Shown piece after piece: positions 32,575 through 41,421 of a stretch of 64,000 nucleotides of DNA. Under the pieces are notes generated by a model. That model worked only from the letters and a program-made list of their open reading frames with translations, searched no databases and was not told the origin of the DNA. The position numbers and the translations under genes were made by a program. How positions within the stretch are numbered: the stretch's first letter is position 1; the number at the start of each line of letters is the position of its first letter. Source of the DNA: Agromyces bracchium (lineage in GTDB: Bacteria > Actinomycetota > Actinomycetes > Actinomycetales > Microbacteriaceae); the NCBI RefSeq assembly GCF_009709675.1, contig NZ_WMLB01000017.1, forward strand, positions 186,001-250,000, written 5' to 3'.

Positions 32575-33195
32575 TCAGAACACCTCTGGCAGCGTCGACC
32601 GGTCGAAGCTGAAGACGCCCGCGAGGTCGATGCCGCGCACGGTGCCCTCGGCGTAGTACGCGATGCCCCATTCGTCGATGAACGACCCGTCTGCGAACGT
32701 GCATGGCGCGACCACCGGGTCGTCGGGATCCTCGGGCGCGGTGAGGCCGCCGCCGTCGGCGGTCGCGCCGAAGCTCGTCGTGCCGCCGAGCGACGCGCAG
32801 AGGGCGGATGCCGGGTTCCCGGGCGGATCGTCCGGGATCTCGGTCCGCGACAGGTAGGCGAGCGCGGCGAGCGTCGGCTCGTCGGAGGTGAGGGTGACGA
32901 GGTCGACGTAGATCCGCGAGTCGGCGTCGTCGTCGAGCGTCTGGAACCGGCACACGGCGACCGGGTCGCCGAGCGGCACCCAGTCCGCCTCGTCGAGGTT
33001 CGTACCCCAGGCCGGCTGACGCTGCTGCACCTCGCCGCCCTGCTCCTCGCAGTAGGCGGCCGCATCGGCCAGGTCGGCGGCGGATGTCGCGGGGTCGCTC
33101 GCCGTCGGCGGAGCAGGGGGTTCCGTGCACCCGGCCAGGCCGAGGCCGGCCGCGGCGATCAACGCGATGCCGGCCATCCGTCGGATCGGTCCCAT
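32575..33195 (-). CDS. Lipoprotein with DUF333-like repeats
   Basis: 206 residues. Lipobox LAGC (cysteine near 23). Two modules (about 48-85 and 125-180) share the DUF333 pattern Cys, GG, then Cys-x-F: YCEEQGGEV with CRF, and NPASALCASLGG with CTFADGSFIDEWGIAYY. Function unknown; DUF333 occurs in small exported proteins. GCGAGG lies 5 bases upstream of ATG 33195. Confidence 0.82.
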   Translation of the reverse strand: MGPIRRMAGIALIAAAGLGLAGCTEPPAPPTASDPATSAADLADAAAYCEEQGGEVQQRQPAWGTNLDEADWVPLGDPVAVCRFQTLDDDADSRIYVDLVTLTSDEPTLAALAYLSRTEIPDDPPGNPASALCASLGGTTSFGATADGGGLTAPEDPDDPVVAPCTFADGSFIDEWGIAYYAEGTVRGIDLAGVFSFDRSTLPEVF

Positions 33196-33307
33196 GCGCA
33201 CCTCGCTCCTCGTTCGCGTGCGTGCCGACGCGCCCCAGACTAGACGGCGCGATCGACGATCGACTCAGCATGGTCGCGAAGGACGGTGATGCGAGGGGGC
33301 CTTGACG

Positions 33308-33383
33308 TGGAGCGGATGACGGGGTTCGAACCCGCGACCTTCACCTTGGCAAGGTGACGCGCTACCAACTGCGCTACATCCGC
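33308..33383 (-). tRNA. tRNA-Gly (GCC)
   Basis: 76 bases with encoded CCA. Acceptor GCGGATG pairs with CATCCGC. Anticodon arm CACCT/AGGTG has loop TTGCCAA. T arm GCGGG/CCCGT encloses TTCGAAC. Confidence 0.97.
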
Positions 33384-33495
33384 ATGGAGACGGCTCCGCC
33401 GCTCCGGTGCCGATCTTCCGACCGGCTGGATGAGCCTACCGGACCCGCGGCCCCGTCGATGACCGCCGCCGCCGCGGCATCCGTCGCAGATTATC

Positions 33496-33533
33496 GCATA
33501 TCGGTGCATATGTGCGTATGCTCAGGCATATGC
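33496..33533. promoter_or_regulatory. 10-bp-phased operator of the VapBC-like pair
   Basis: GCATAT at 33496 and 33506, GTATGC at 33516, and GCATATGC at 33526 recur with exact 10-base spacing, one helical turn. Pairs form inverted repeats (GCATA...TATGC). The last element contains the antitoxin start codon. This fits cooperative autorepression by the antitoxin/toxin complex. The stretch is AT-rich. Confidence 0.7.
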
Positions 33534-33766
33534 GCACCACGATCATCCTCCCCGACGAGTTCGCTCGCGCGGTCCGGGAGCGCGCGAGGGCCGAGGGCCT
33601 GACGTTCACGTCGTTCCTCGAGCAGGCGCTTCGCGAGCATCTCGATCGCCTCGACTCACGGGTGGAGGGGCGGCCGTTCGCCGTGGTTCCGTTCGAGGGA
33701 ACAGGGCTCCGCCCCGGCGTCGACCTCGCCGACTCCGCAGAACTCCTCGATCGGATGGAGCGGTGA
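33530..33766 (+). CDS. VapB-like antitoxin (ribbon-helix-helix)
   Basis: 78 residues. The N-terminus MRTTIILPDEFARAVRERA followed by GLTFTSFLEQALREHL is a ribbon-helix-helix DNA-binding dimer domain; the acidic C-terminal tail would wrap the toxin. In-frame starts at 33512 and 33518 are less likely because the conserved part begins at 33530. No strong ribosome-binding site, possibly leaderless. The stop is 4 bases before the toxin start. Confidence 0.85.
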   Translation: MRTTIILPDEFARAVRERARAEGLTFTSFLEQALREHLDRLDSRVEGRPFAVVPFEGTGLRPGVDLADSAELLDRMER

Positions 33767-33770
33767 GCGC

Positions 33771-34199
33771 ATGCTCATCCCCGACGTGAACGTGCTGGTC
33801 GGCGCCCATCGCACCGACTCCCCCGACCACGACCGGCTGCGCGCCTGGCTCGAGTCGACCGTCGCCGGGCCCGAGGCGCTCGGCCTGACCGACGCCGTGC
33901 TCGCCGGGTTCGTCCGCGTCGTCACGCACCCGCGCGTCTTCGTCGACCCGACTCCGCTCGAGACCGCGCTCGAACAGGCGGAGACGCTGCAGGAGGCCCC
34001 CGGCGTCCATCGCGTCGCCCCGGGCGCCCGGCACTGGCGGATCTTCGTCGACCTCTGCCGCACCGGCTCCGCGCGCGGCAACCTCGTCGCCGACGCCGCA
34101 CACGCCGCCGTCGCCATCGAGGCCGGCGCGACCTGGGTCAGCCTCGATCGCGACTTCGCCCGGTTCCCGGGCCTCCGCTGGCGGTCACCGCTCGAGTGA
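33771..34199 (+). CDS. VapC-like PIN-domain ribonuclease toxin
   Basis: 142 residues. PIN acidic residues are visible: D5 in LIPDVNVLV, an acidic residue in the second helix region, D near 107 in GNLVADAAHAA, and D in SLDRDF (about 124-127). TTHPRVF-like VVTHPRVF fits the TIGR00028 group of actinobacterial VapC. It should cleave tRNA or rRNA when free of antitoxin. GGAG lies before the ATG, inside the antitoxin's last codons. Confidence 0.9.
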   Translation: MLIPDVNVLVGAHRTDSPDHDRLRAWLESTVAGPEALGLTDAVLAGFVRVVTHPRVFVDPTPLETALEQAETLQEAPGVHRVAPGARHWRIFVDLCRTGSARGNLVADAAHAAVAIEAGATWVSLDRDFARFPGLRWRSPLE

Positions 34200-34272
34200 T
34201 CGCCCCGCGAGAGCCGGGTCCGGTCGGACCAGCCTCGCCCACGCCGTCGCGCCGGGATGACAGGATCGAAAG

Positions 34273-34298
34273 CGACGCGCTCGTCTCGAGGCGCGTCG
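34273..34298. terminator. Hairpin after the toxin gene, possible terminator
   Basis: CGACGCGC (34273-34280) and GCGCGTCG (34291-34298) form an 8-bp stem with a 10-base loop in the 164-base gap before the sulfatase gene. There is no T-run, so a leader structure of the sulfatase mRNA is equally possible. Confidence 0.4.
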
Positions 34299-34363
34299 TT
34301 CGGGGGAACGATCTCAGCCCGGTCGCGCGCGACTCGGGCCCCGGGTCGGTGAGGAGCGCAACC

Positions 34364-36718
34364 ATGGCATTCGACGAGTCGGAGGGGCCGGACCGGTACC
34401 GCCTCCCGATCGGGTGGGCGCGTGCTGCGGCCGACACCCCGGTCGATGCACGAGACGCGACGAAGCCCGCACCGGCGGCACCGCTTCGACCCCCAGCCGG
34501 AGCGCCGAACGTGCTGATCATCCTGATCGACGACATGGGGTTCGGCGCGAGCAGTGCATTCGGCGGCCCGTGCGAGATGCCGGTCGCGGAACGGGTCGCC
34601 GCCGAGGGCACGCGGTTCACGCGCTTCCACACGACCGCACTCTGCTCCCCGACGCGCCAGGCGCTGCTGACGGGGCGGAACCACCACACCGCCGAGATGG
34701 GGGCCCTCGCCGAGGTGGCGACCTCCTTCCCGGGCTACACGGGCGTGCGTCCCGACGACTGCGCCACGCTCGGGCAGGTGCTGCGGATGAACGGCTATTC
34801 GACCGGCATGTTCGGCAAGCACCATCAGACGCCCCCGTGGGAGACCAGTCCCTCTGGTCCGTTCGACCGGTGGCCGACCGGCGAGGGGTTCGAGAAGTTC
34901 TACGGCTTCATCGGCGGCGACACCCACCAGTGGGTCCCGGCGCTCGTCGACGGCACCCGGCCGATCGAACCGCCGCGTACGCCCGAGGAGGGGTATCACC
35001 TCTCGGAGGACCTCGTCGACCAGGCGATCGCGTGGCTCGGCGGGCTCGACGCGCTCACGCCGGACAAGCCGTGGTTCACGTATCTGTCCTTCGGTGCGAC
35101 CCACGCGCCGCACCACGTCCCGAAGCGCTACCTCGACGCGGTCCGCGGCCGGTTCGACCACGGCTACGACCGCGAGCGCGAGCTCACGTTCGAACGTCAG
35201 CGCGAACTCGGCGTCATCCCGCCCGACGCAGAGCTGACGGCGCCGAACGAGAAGATCCCCGCGTGGGACGACCTGGAGGACGACGACCGTCTCGTCGGAA
35301 CGAGGCTGTTCGAGGCGTACGCGGCGATGGCGACGCACACCGACGAGCAGGTCGGGCGGCTGCTCGACGCGCTCGAGGAGCAGGGGGTCCTCGACGACAC
35401 GCTCGTGTTCTACATCCTCGGCGACAACGGGGCGTCGGCCGAGGCGGGCGCCTACGGCACGTTCAACGAGATGGCGTACCAGAACAACGTCCTCATGACG
35501 ACGGCCGACATCACGCCGAGGCTCGACGACATCGGCGGCCCCAAGGCGTTCAACCACATGCCGTCGGGCTGGGCGCACGCGATGAACACCCCGTACCAGT
35601 GGAGCAAGATCGTCGCATCGCACTGGGGCGGCACGCGCACCGGCATGATCGTCCGCTACCCCGGACGCGTTCCCGCGGGCGAACGGCGCTCGCAGTTCAC
35701 GCACGTCATCGACATCGTGCCGACGATCCTCGAGTACGCGGGCCTGCCCGAGCCGGCGCAGGTCAACGGCGTCCCGCAGAGGGCCCTCGAGGGCGTGAGC
35801 TTCAAGTACGCCGTCGACGACTCGGCGGCGGCGGAACGCCACCATACCCAGTACTTCGAGATCGGCGGCAACCGCGGGATCTACCACGACGGCTGGACCG
35901 CGGTCACGCAGCACTGGCTGCCGTGGCCCGACCCCGACGACGTCGTCCCGGCGCTGGCGGATGACACGTGGGAGCTCTACGGACCGGATGACTGGACCCA
36001 GGCGCACGACCTCGCGGCGGAGCAACCGGACAAGCTCGCGGAACTGCAGCAGCGGTTCCTGATCGAGGGGGCGAAGTACAACGTGCTCCCGATCGACGAC
36101 CGGCAGCGCGAGCGGTTCGACCCGGTCGTCGCCGGCCGGCCCGACCTGATGCGAGGACGCACGCGCCTCACGCTGCGGCCGGGCATGTCCCGGTTGAACG
36201 AGAACACGGTGCTCAACGTGAAGAACCGCTCGTTCACCGTCACGGCGGTCGCGACGCTGCCGACGGATGGTCCCGCACAGGGCGCCCTCGTCGCGCAGGG
36301 CGGGAGCTTCGGCGGATGGGCGCTGTACTTCCGCGACGGCCTGCTCGGGTACGCCCACAACTTCGTCGGCATGCACACGTCCACCGTGCGGAGCGCGGCG
36401 CCGGTACGCGGCGGCGAGCACGTCCTCGAGATGCGCTTCGACTACGACGGCGGCGGCGCAGGCAAGGGCGGTGAGGTCACGCTCCTCTGCGACGGCGAGC
36501 CGATCGGGAGCGGACGCGTCGACCGGACGGTGCCCGGCCTGTTCTCGTTCGACGAGGGCATGGACATCGGCTGCGACAGCCTCGACCCGGTCGTCGAGGA
36601 CTACCTCACCCCGAGAGGCGAGTTCACCGGCACGATCGCGACGGTCACGATCGACATCGCCCCCGACGCGGAGCACGACCCCGACCTCGTGCTCCGGGCG
36701 CGGTACCGGAAGCAGTAG
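34364..36718 (+). CDS. Arylsulfatase-type sulfatase (formylglycine-dependent)
   Basis: 784 residues. LIILIDDMGFG (N-terminal metal-binding Asp pair) and LCSPTRQALLTGR, whose Cys is the residue converted to formylglycine (CxPxR), define a type I sulfatase. FGKHHQ and HAPHH give further active-site residues, YILGDNG the distal Asp/Asn. The last ~190 residues form a beta-sandwich-like extension. No signal peptide, so probably cytoplasmic. GAGGAG lies 7 bases before the ATG. The activating enzyme is not in the window; the substrate is unknown. Confidence 0.92.
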   Translation: MAFDESEGPDRYRLPIGWARAAADTPVDARDATKPAPAAPLRPPAGAPNVLIILIDDMGFGASSAFGGPCEMPVAERVAAEGTRFTRFHTTALCSPTRQALLTGRNHHTAEMGALAEVATSFPGYTGVRPDDCATLGQVLRMNGYSTGMFGKHHQTPPWETSPSGPFDRWPTGEGFEKFYGFIGGDTHQWVPALVDGTRPIEPPRTPEEGYHLSEDLVDQAIAWLGGLDALTPDKPWFTYLSFGATHAPHHVPKRYLDAVRGRFDHGYDRERELTFERQRELGVIPPDAELTAPNEKIPAWDDLEDDDRLVGTRLFEAYAAMATHTDEQVGRLLDALEEQGVLDDTLVFYILGDNGASAEAGAYGTFNEMAYQNNVLMTTADITPRLDDIGGPKAFNHMPSGWAHAMNTPYQWSKIVASHWGGTRTGMIVRYPGRVPAGERRSQFTHVIDIVPTILEYAGLPEPAQVNGVPQRALEGVSFKYAVDDSAAAERHHTQYFEIGGNRGIYHDGWTAVTQHWLPWPDPDDVVPALADDTWELYGPDDWTQAHDLAAEQPDKLAELQQRFLIEGAKYNVLPIDDRQRERFDPVVAGRPDLMRGRTRLTLRPGMSRLNENTVLNVKNRSFTVTAVATLPTDGPAQGALVAQGGSFGGWALYFRDGLLGYAHNFVGMHTSTVRSAAPVRGGEHVLEMRFDYDGGGAGKGGEVTLLCDGEPIGSGRVDRTVPGLFSFDEGMDIGCDSLDPVVEDYLTPRGEFTGTIATVTIDIAPDAEHDPDLVLRARYRKQ

Positions 36719-36730
36719 GCGCGTCGGGGG

Positions 36731-37849
36731 TCAGTCGCCGGACCGCGGCGGGACGTCCTCCTGCGCGCCCGACGCGCGCTCGGCTGACGGAAGCGCGCCC
36801 GGCGCGCCCTCGCGCGCCGCGCCGTCGCCCGACGCGCGCTCGAAGGCTCGCTCCCACTCCTGCAGCTCCTTTCGGCCGCCGATGAGGCCGTCGAGCGACA
36901 CCTGGAAGTGCAGCCCCCGACGGGCGTTCACCTGCTTGATGTTCTGCACGAGCTCGCCCGACACCGCGACGACGGCCTCGCGCACCTCCCGCACGCGCTC
37001 CTCGGGGTCGTCCCAGAGGTGCGGGTGGGTGAGGATGTCGAGCAGGTAGTCGCGGTCGAGCGCGGCGGTGAGCTTGCGGAGCGTGTCGTCGTACTCGATG
37101 GCGGCGATGCCGCGCTGTCCGGCGCCCGCCCCGCCGCCCGCGCGATCGAGCCGGACGAACAGCTCCTCGACGTTCTCGGCGATGCCCATCATGTCGTTCG
37201 CGGTCTGCGCGGCGACGGCGTTGCCGCGCGCACCGACCTGCGCGTACTCGGCAGCGAGCGACCGCAGGTTGGCCACGTGCCGGCGGATCGGTTCCGGGAG
37301 CTTCGCGTCGACCGCACCGCGCCCACGGCGCCGACGCGCCCGGACCACCCCGAACACCGCGCCGGCCGCGGCGACGAGCACCGCCGCGCCGATCACGAGC
37401 CCGAGGATCGGTCCGATGCCGGCCCCTCCGTCGCCGCCACCGACGAGCGGTGCCGGCTCGTCGGCGGCCTGCACGCCCTGCACCGTCTCGGTGAGCGCGA
37501 CGTCGAGGCTGCCGGCGCCGGATTCCGCCTCGTTCGCGATCTGCATCGCCTCGCCCGCGTCGAGCACGCGCGACCCGGCCGACAGGTCGTCGCCGACGGC
37601 GACGATGATCGTGTCGTAGCCGGTCGTCTCGGCGAGTTGCGTCACGATCTCGGGTCCGGATGCCTCGAGCGCGGCGTTGTCCGAGAACACGGCGACGGCG
37701 ATCGAGTCGTCGCCGACCTGCGCCAGCAGCGCGTCCTGCAGCGCCGATGCCCCGTCCACCTCCGACGAGACGTAGACCGGGGTCGACTGCAGCGCGTCGG
37801 ACGCGTCGTCGACGTATCCGTCCGCCGCGGCGTTCATCAGGCCACCCAT
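36731..37849 (-). CDS. Single-pass membrane protein, TPM-like N-terminal domain, partner of the VWA lipoprotein
   Basis: 372 residues. The first ~120 residues (STPVYVSSEVD, IAVAVFSDNAAL, YDTIIVAVGDDL) resemble the TPM-like extracytoplasmic domain of Rv1476-type proteins. One transmembrane helix (about 148-170) is followed by a basic stretch and a helical cytosolic domain (about 185-335), then a disordered Ala/Pro tail. It starts 9 bases after the SBP-VWA gene, so they form a two-gene operon. Function unknown. Confidence 0.7.
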   Translation of the reverse strand: MGGLMNAAADGYVDDASDALQSTPVYVSSEVDGASALQDALLAQVGDDSIAVAVFSDNAALEASGPEIVTQLAETTGYDTIIVAVGDDLSAGSRVLDAGEAMQIANEAESGAGSLDVALTETVQGVQAADEPAPLVGGGDGGAGIGPILGLVIGAAVLVAAAGAVFGVVRARRRRGRGAVDAKLPEPIRRHVANLRSLAAEYAQVGARGNAVAAQTANDMMGIAENVEELFVRLDRAGGGAGAGQRGIAAIEYDDTLRKLTAALDRDYLLDILTHPHLWDDPEERVREVREAVVAVSGELVQNIKQVNARRGLHFQVSLDGLIGGRKELQEWERAFERASGDGAAREGAPGALPSAERASGAQEDVPPRSGD

Positions 37850-37858
37850 CCGACGCCC

Positions 37859-39730
37859 CTAGAAGTTGTTGATGACCGACGCGAACACGAGGTCGATCTT
37901 CGCGGCATCCGAGGCGTCGAACCACTGGCCGCCGGTCGCCTCGGCGATCCGCTGCAACGAGCCCGTGTCGGCGCCCTCGCCGTACGCGATCGGGAAGATC
38001 CGCACCGGGGCCGCGTCACCGCCCTCGCGGGAGGTTCCGCCGATCTTCGCGATCAGCGAGTCGATCGAGATCGACGAGTCGGTGTCCTGCCCGTCGGAGA
38101 GCACGACGATCGCGTTGATGCGACCGGGCTCCGCGCGCGCGACCATCTCGTCGTACGCGACCGCGATCGCGTCGTACAGCGGCGTGCCCTCGCGGTTCGC
38201 GTAGCGCAGATCGTCGATCGACGCGCTCAGCGTCTCGCGGTCGGATCCGAGCGCCGAGACGTCGCGCAGCACGAGGAGGTTCTCCCCCGCCGAGGAGTCC
38301 ACGCCCGTCGTGAACGCCCACATGCCGACCTCGTCGGTGCCGCGGAAGTGTCCGAGCGTCGCCTGCGCCCCCTCGATCGCGCCGTCGAGCTTCGACCGCC
38401 CGTCGCCGATGGGGTCGTCCATCGAGCCGGACACGTCGATGAGCTCGAGCACCGACGAGGGCTTCCGGATCTGCGTCCACTGGTCCAGCGCCGCCGAGAC
38501 GACGTCGACGGCCGGCCGGGGCAGCGTGATCGCCGGGCCGGCGGGGTCGACGCCGTACTGCTCGGTGAAGAGGTCGCCGAGCGGCACCGACTCGTCGAGC
38601 GGCCGGAACCCGTACTCGGGCAGGATGCGCTGGGCCGGCTCGGTGGCGAGGAAGTCGACGAACGCCGCCCCGGCGGTGCGCTGGACGTCGGTCACCCAGT
38701 CGGCGCCGAGCACGGTGATGGGGTTGTCCGACCACATCGACCCGCCCGACGGATAGATCGCGACGAGCTTCTCCTTCGGCGGCGTCAGCGTCTCGCCGGG
38801 CTGCACCGTGTGCGAGTCGGGGTTGCCCTGGTTGTAGTTGAGCATCGAGGTCTCCTCGAGCGCCACGGCCGAGACGTAGCCGGAGCCGCCGGCGCCGTTC
38901 TGCGTCTCGTCGTACAGCGTCGTGAGCACCTTGCCCGTCGTGTCGCCGTAGTGGATCACGCACTCCTCGAACACCCGCGAGAACTCCTCAGCGCCCGCGA
39001 CATCCGCTGCGGTGAGGTCGGACGTCTTGCCGGATGCCTCGTACGACTGCATCAGGATCGCCGACAGGCCCGTGGTCGACGTGTTCGGGTTGGTCTTCGA
39101 GATCTTGAACGAGCCCCAGATCGGCTTGCCGGCGCTGCTCCACCCGTCGGGGTCGGCGCACAGCGCTTCGAGGTCGGAGATGCCGATCTCGGCGTCGGGC
39201 CACCCGAGGGCCTTCGCCATCGTCTCGGGCATCGCGAAGATGATCGGCGTGTGGGTGAACGACACGGGTTCGCCGACGAGCGAAGCGGATGCCGCGGCCG
39301 CGACCCGCTCCGTCCACACGGTCGAGGCGGGCGACCAGAGGGTCGGCCAGCGCCGCGCGTCCTCGTCGGGCCAGTCGCCGCCCGCGGTGAGGAACCGCGT
39401 CGCGTCGCCCGACGACACGTTGACCGGCCGCACCGTCGCGCACTCGTCGAGCCCCGCGTGCTCCGGTGACTCCTTGAAGGCGGCGGCCAGGGCGTCGAGC
39501 ATGTTGACCTTCTCCGACGAGGTCGCGACGACGACGCTCGTGCAGCCGTCGTCGGCGAAGTCCCCGCCGTCGATCGGGCCGGTGTCGACGTCGTCCTGGC
39601 CGAACGTGCAGGCGCTCAGGGCGAAGGTCAGCGCGGCGACGACGGTCACCGCGAGCCCGCCGCGAACCCCCCGGCGAGACGTCGACGTGATCGCGGGTCG
39701 AGCGGCCGTGCGCCGCGGAACGGGTGCCAT
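37859..39730 (-). CDS. Lipoprotein fusing an ABC-type solute-binding domain to a von Willebrand A domain
   Basis: 623 residues. Signal peptide and lipobox LSAC (cysteine near 41). Residues about 60-385 have a binding-protein fold (GKPIWGSFKISKTNPNTSTTG, AAFVDFLATEPAQRIL). Residues about 420-623 are a VWA domain with an intact MIDAS: DVSGSMDD, a later Thr, and LSDGQD. It would display a metal-dependent adhesion module on the cell surface. No permease is adjacent. The following gene is a membrane protein, so the two may form an envelope complex. Confidence 0.88.
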   Translation of the reverse strand: MAPVPRRTAARPAITSTSRRGVRGGLAVTVVAALTFALSACTFGQDDVDTGPIDGGDFADDGCTSVVVATSSEKVNMLDALAAAFKESPEHAGLDECATVRPVNVSSGDATRFLTAGGDWPDEDARRWPTLWSPASTVWTERVAAAASASLVGEPVSFTHTPIIFAMPETMAKALGWPDAEIGISDLEALCADPDGWSSAGKPIWGSFKISKTNPNTSTTGLSAILMQSYEASGKTSDLTAADVAGAEEFSRVFEECVIHYGDTTGKVLTTLYDETQNGAGGSGYVSAVALEETSMLNYNQGNPDSHTVQPGETLTPPKEKLVAIYPSGGSMWSDNPITVLGADWVTDVQRTAGAAFVDFLATEPAQRILPEYGFRPLDESVPLGDLFTEQYGVDPAGPAITLPRPAVDVVSAALDQWTQIRKPSSVLELIDVSGSMDDPIGDGRSKLDGAIEGAQATLGHFRGTDEVGMWAFTTGVDSSAGENLLVLRDVSALGSDRETLSASIDDLRYANREGTPLYDAIAVAYDEMVARAEPGRINAIVVLSDGQDTDSSISIDSLIAKIGGTSREGGDAAPVRIFPIAYGEGADTGSLQRIAEATGGQWFDASDAAKIDLVFASVINNF

Positions 39731-39796
39731 GTGAACAGGTTAGGTCCCGCGAATATCGTTCGCATCACGGTCCGGACACTCGTGTCCCCGACGACC

Positions 39797-40471
39797 TCAG
39801 AGGAGCTCCCGCCGCACGACTCCGGCGCTCCAGCGGCCGAGCAGCAGGCCGGCGACCGTGTCCGAGATGTGGTGCTGCCCGCGGTGGATGCGCGAGAACG
39901 CGATGGCCCCCGGAATCCCGTATCGGAGCAGCGGCCCGAGCGCCCGCGCGCCGCGGACTCCGTACCGGTCGAGCAGGTCGGCGAGCGTGGTGTGCAGGGC
40001 GACGGATGCCGCGGTGTGGCCCGACGGGAACGAGGAGGTCGCGTGCGGCGGCTCGGGCCGCCACACGCCCTGCGGACGCGGCCGACCCACGAGCGCGGCG
40101 GATGCCACGAAACAGGCGGTCTCGAGCGCGAGCGCCGCGGCGGGCGCGACCGCGGCGCGCGGGTTGCGCGTCAGCACCCAGGTCACGGCGCACCAGACGG
40201 CCCCGTTCGCGATCGTCTGCGGCACGCCCGAGTACCACGAGAGCGGTGCGGTGATCCGGTCGAGCGGCCCGCGCGGTTCGGCCGTGCCCTCCGGCGCGTC
40301 GCCCGCGCCGTCGTCGTCCGGCCGATGGCCGGACGCGGCCTGGAGCGCGCGCACCGCGCGGTCCTCGGCGGGATCGTCGCCGCCGACGAGCCGTACCGCC
40401 CGGCCCGCCGCCGCGAGCACCGCGATCGCGCCCAGCCCCGGAAGGACGAACGAGCGGAGGACCCGGCGCAT
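39797..40471 (-). CDS. PAP2 family phosphatase, membrane
   Basis: 224 residues. The three phosphatase motifs appear as VGRPRP, FPSGHT and SRIHRGQHHISD, with catalytic His residues in the last two. Several membrane helices surround them. Likely acts on isoprenoid or lipid phosphates at the membrane. A shorter gap-rich insert (about 45-70) is hydrophilic. ATG 40471 is divergent from the YaeQ gene, 34 bases apart. Confidence 0.88.
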   Translation of the reverse strand: MRRVLRSFVLPGLGAIAVLAAAGRAVRLVGGDDPAEDRAVRALQAASGHRPDDDGAGDAPEGTAEPRGPLDRITAPLSWYSGVPQTIANGAVWCAVTWVLTRNPRAAVAPAAALALETACFVASAALVGRPRPQGVWRPEPPHATSSFPSGHTAASVALHTTLADLLDRYGVRGARALGPLLRYGIPGAIAFSRIHRGQHHISDTVAGLLLGRWSAGVVRRELL

Positions 40472-40505
40472 GCCCCGCAGCCTAGTGCCCGTAGGCTCGT
40501 GGACC

Positions 40506-41045
40506 ATGGCCCTCGGTGCGACGATCCACACGTTCGACGTGCAACTCGCGGACGTCGACCGCGGCGTCTACGAGAACCCGACGCTCCGCGTGGCGCGCCA
40601 CCCCTCCGAGACGGACGCGTTCATGGTGACCCGCCTGCTCGCCTACTGCCTGGAGTACGAGGAGGGCATCGACTTCAGCGAGGGGATCGCCGCCACCGAC
40701 GAGCCCGCCGTGCTCGTCCGCGACCTCACCGGACGCGTGACGGCGTGGATCGAGGTCGGCGCCCCGGATGCCGAACGGCTGCACCGCGGCGCCAGGCTCG
40801 CCGATCGCGTCGCCGTCTACACGCACCGCGATCCGGCGAAGGTCGCCGCGGCGTGGGCTGGGAAGAAGATCCATCGCGCCGAGGAGATCCCGCTGGTCAG
40901 CTTCGACCCCGGATTCGTCGACGACGTCGCGGCGGTGCTCGAGCGCCGGAACACGATGACGCTCTCGATCACCGAGCGGCACGCCTACCTCGAGCTCAAC
41001 GGGTCGAGCTTCAGCACCGCCATCCACGAGCAGCGCGCGGGCTAG
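40506..41045 (+). CDS. YaeQ family protein
   Basis: 179 residues matching YaeQ throughout: MALGATIHTFDVQLADVDRGVY, HPSETDAFMVTRLLAYCLEYEEG, then FSEGIA. The fold resembles PD-(D/E)xK nucleases; E. coli YaeQ was proposed to affect transcription, and the function is unsettled. TAGGCT at 40492-40497 lies 8 bases before the ATG, which suggests a leaderless mRNA. Confidence 0.92.
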   Translation: MALGATIHTFDVQLADVDRGVYENPTLRVARHPSETDAFMVTRLLAYCLEYEEGIDFSEGIAATDEPAVLVRDLTGRVTAWIEVGAPDAERLHRGARLADRVAVYTHRDPAKVAAAWAGKKIHRAEEIPLVSFDPGFVDDVAAVLERRNTMTLSITERHAYLELNGSSFSTAIHEQRAG

Positions 41046-41053
41046 ATGCGAAA

Positions 41054-41083
41054 ACGGCCCGATCCCATCCGGGATCGAGCCGT
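41054..41083. terminator. Bidirectional terminator for YaeQ gene and tRNA-Leu
   Basis: Stem ACGGC plus GATCCC pairs with GGGATC plus GCCGT around an ATCC loop. On the minus strand it is followed by TTTT, fitting termination after tRNA-Leu. On the plus strand it begins 8 bases after the YaeQ stop. Confidence 0.8.
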
Positions 41084-41088
41084 TCCTC

Positions 41089-41175
41089 TGGTGCGCAAGG
41101 GGGGAGTTGAACCCCCACGCCCTCACGGGCACACGGACCTGAACCGTGCGCGTCTGCCTATTCCGCCACTTGCGC
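41089..41175 (-). tRNA. tRNA-Leu (CAG)
   Basis: 87 bases with encoded CCA. Acceptor GCGCAAG/CTTGCGC, anticodon arm CACGG/CCGTG with loop TTCAGGT, a long variable arm, and T arm GGGGG/CCCCC around TTCAACT. Confidence 0.97.
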
Positions 41176-41421
41176 ATACCGCTTCGCACGAGGTGCGAAC
41201 CAGCCAACCGAGACTAACACAGGTGGTCGGTGCACCCGAATCGAGCGGATGCCGCGGCCGGGGGCCGCACGCGGGCCGGAAACGGCGAGCCGAACGGGTG
41301 ACGGGCACCCTTGGCATCCGCTCAGAACCGACGCCGCATCTCGCGCCGCCGCCGACCACGGGCATACCCTTGCACCACGGCACCGGCGCCCGACCGACAC
41401 CCCTGATTGAAAGGATCGCCC

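Noticed and set aside
33308..34199. Integrated island at tRNA-Gly carrying vapBC
   Set aside because: The genes lie on the 5' side of the tRNA, there is no integrase, and no repeat of the tRNA 3' end was seen.
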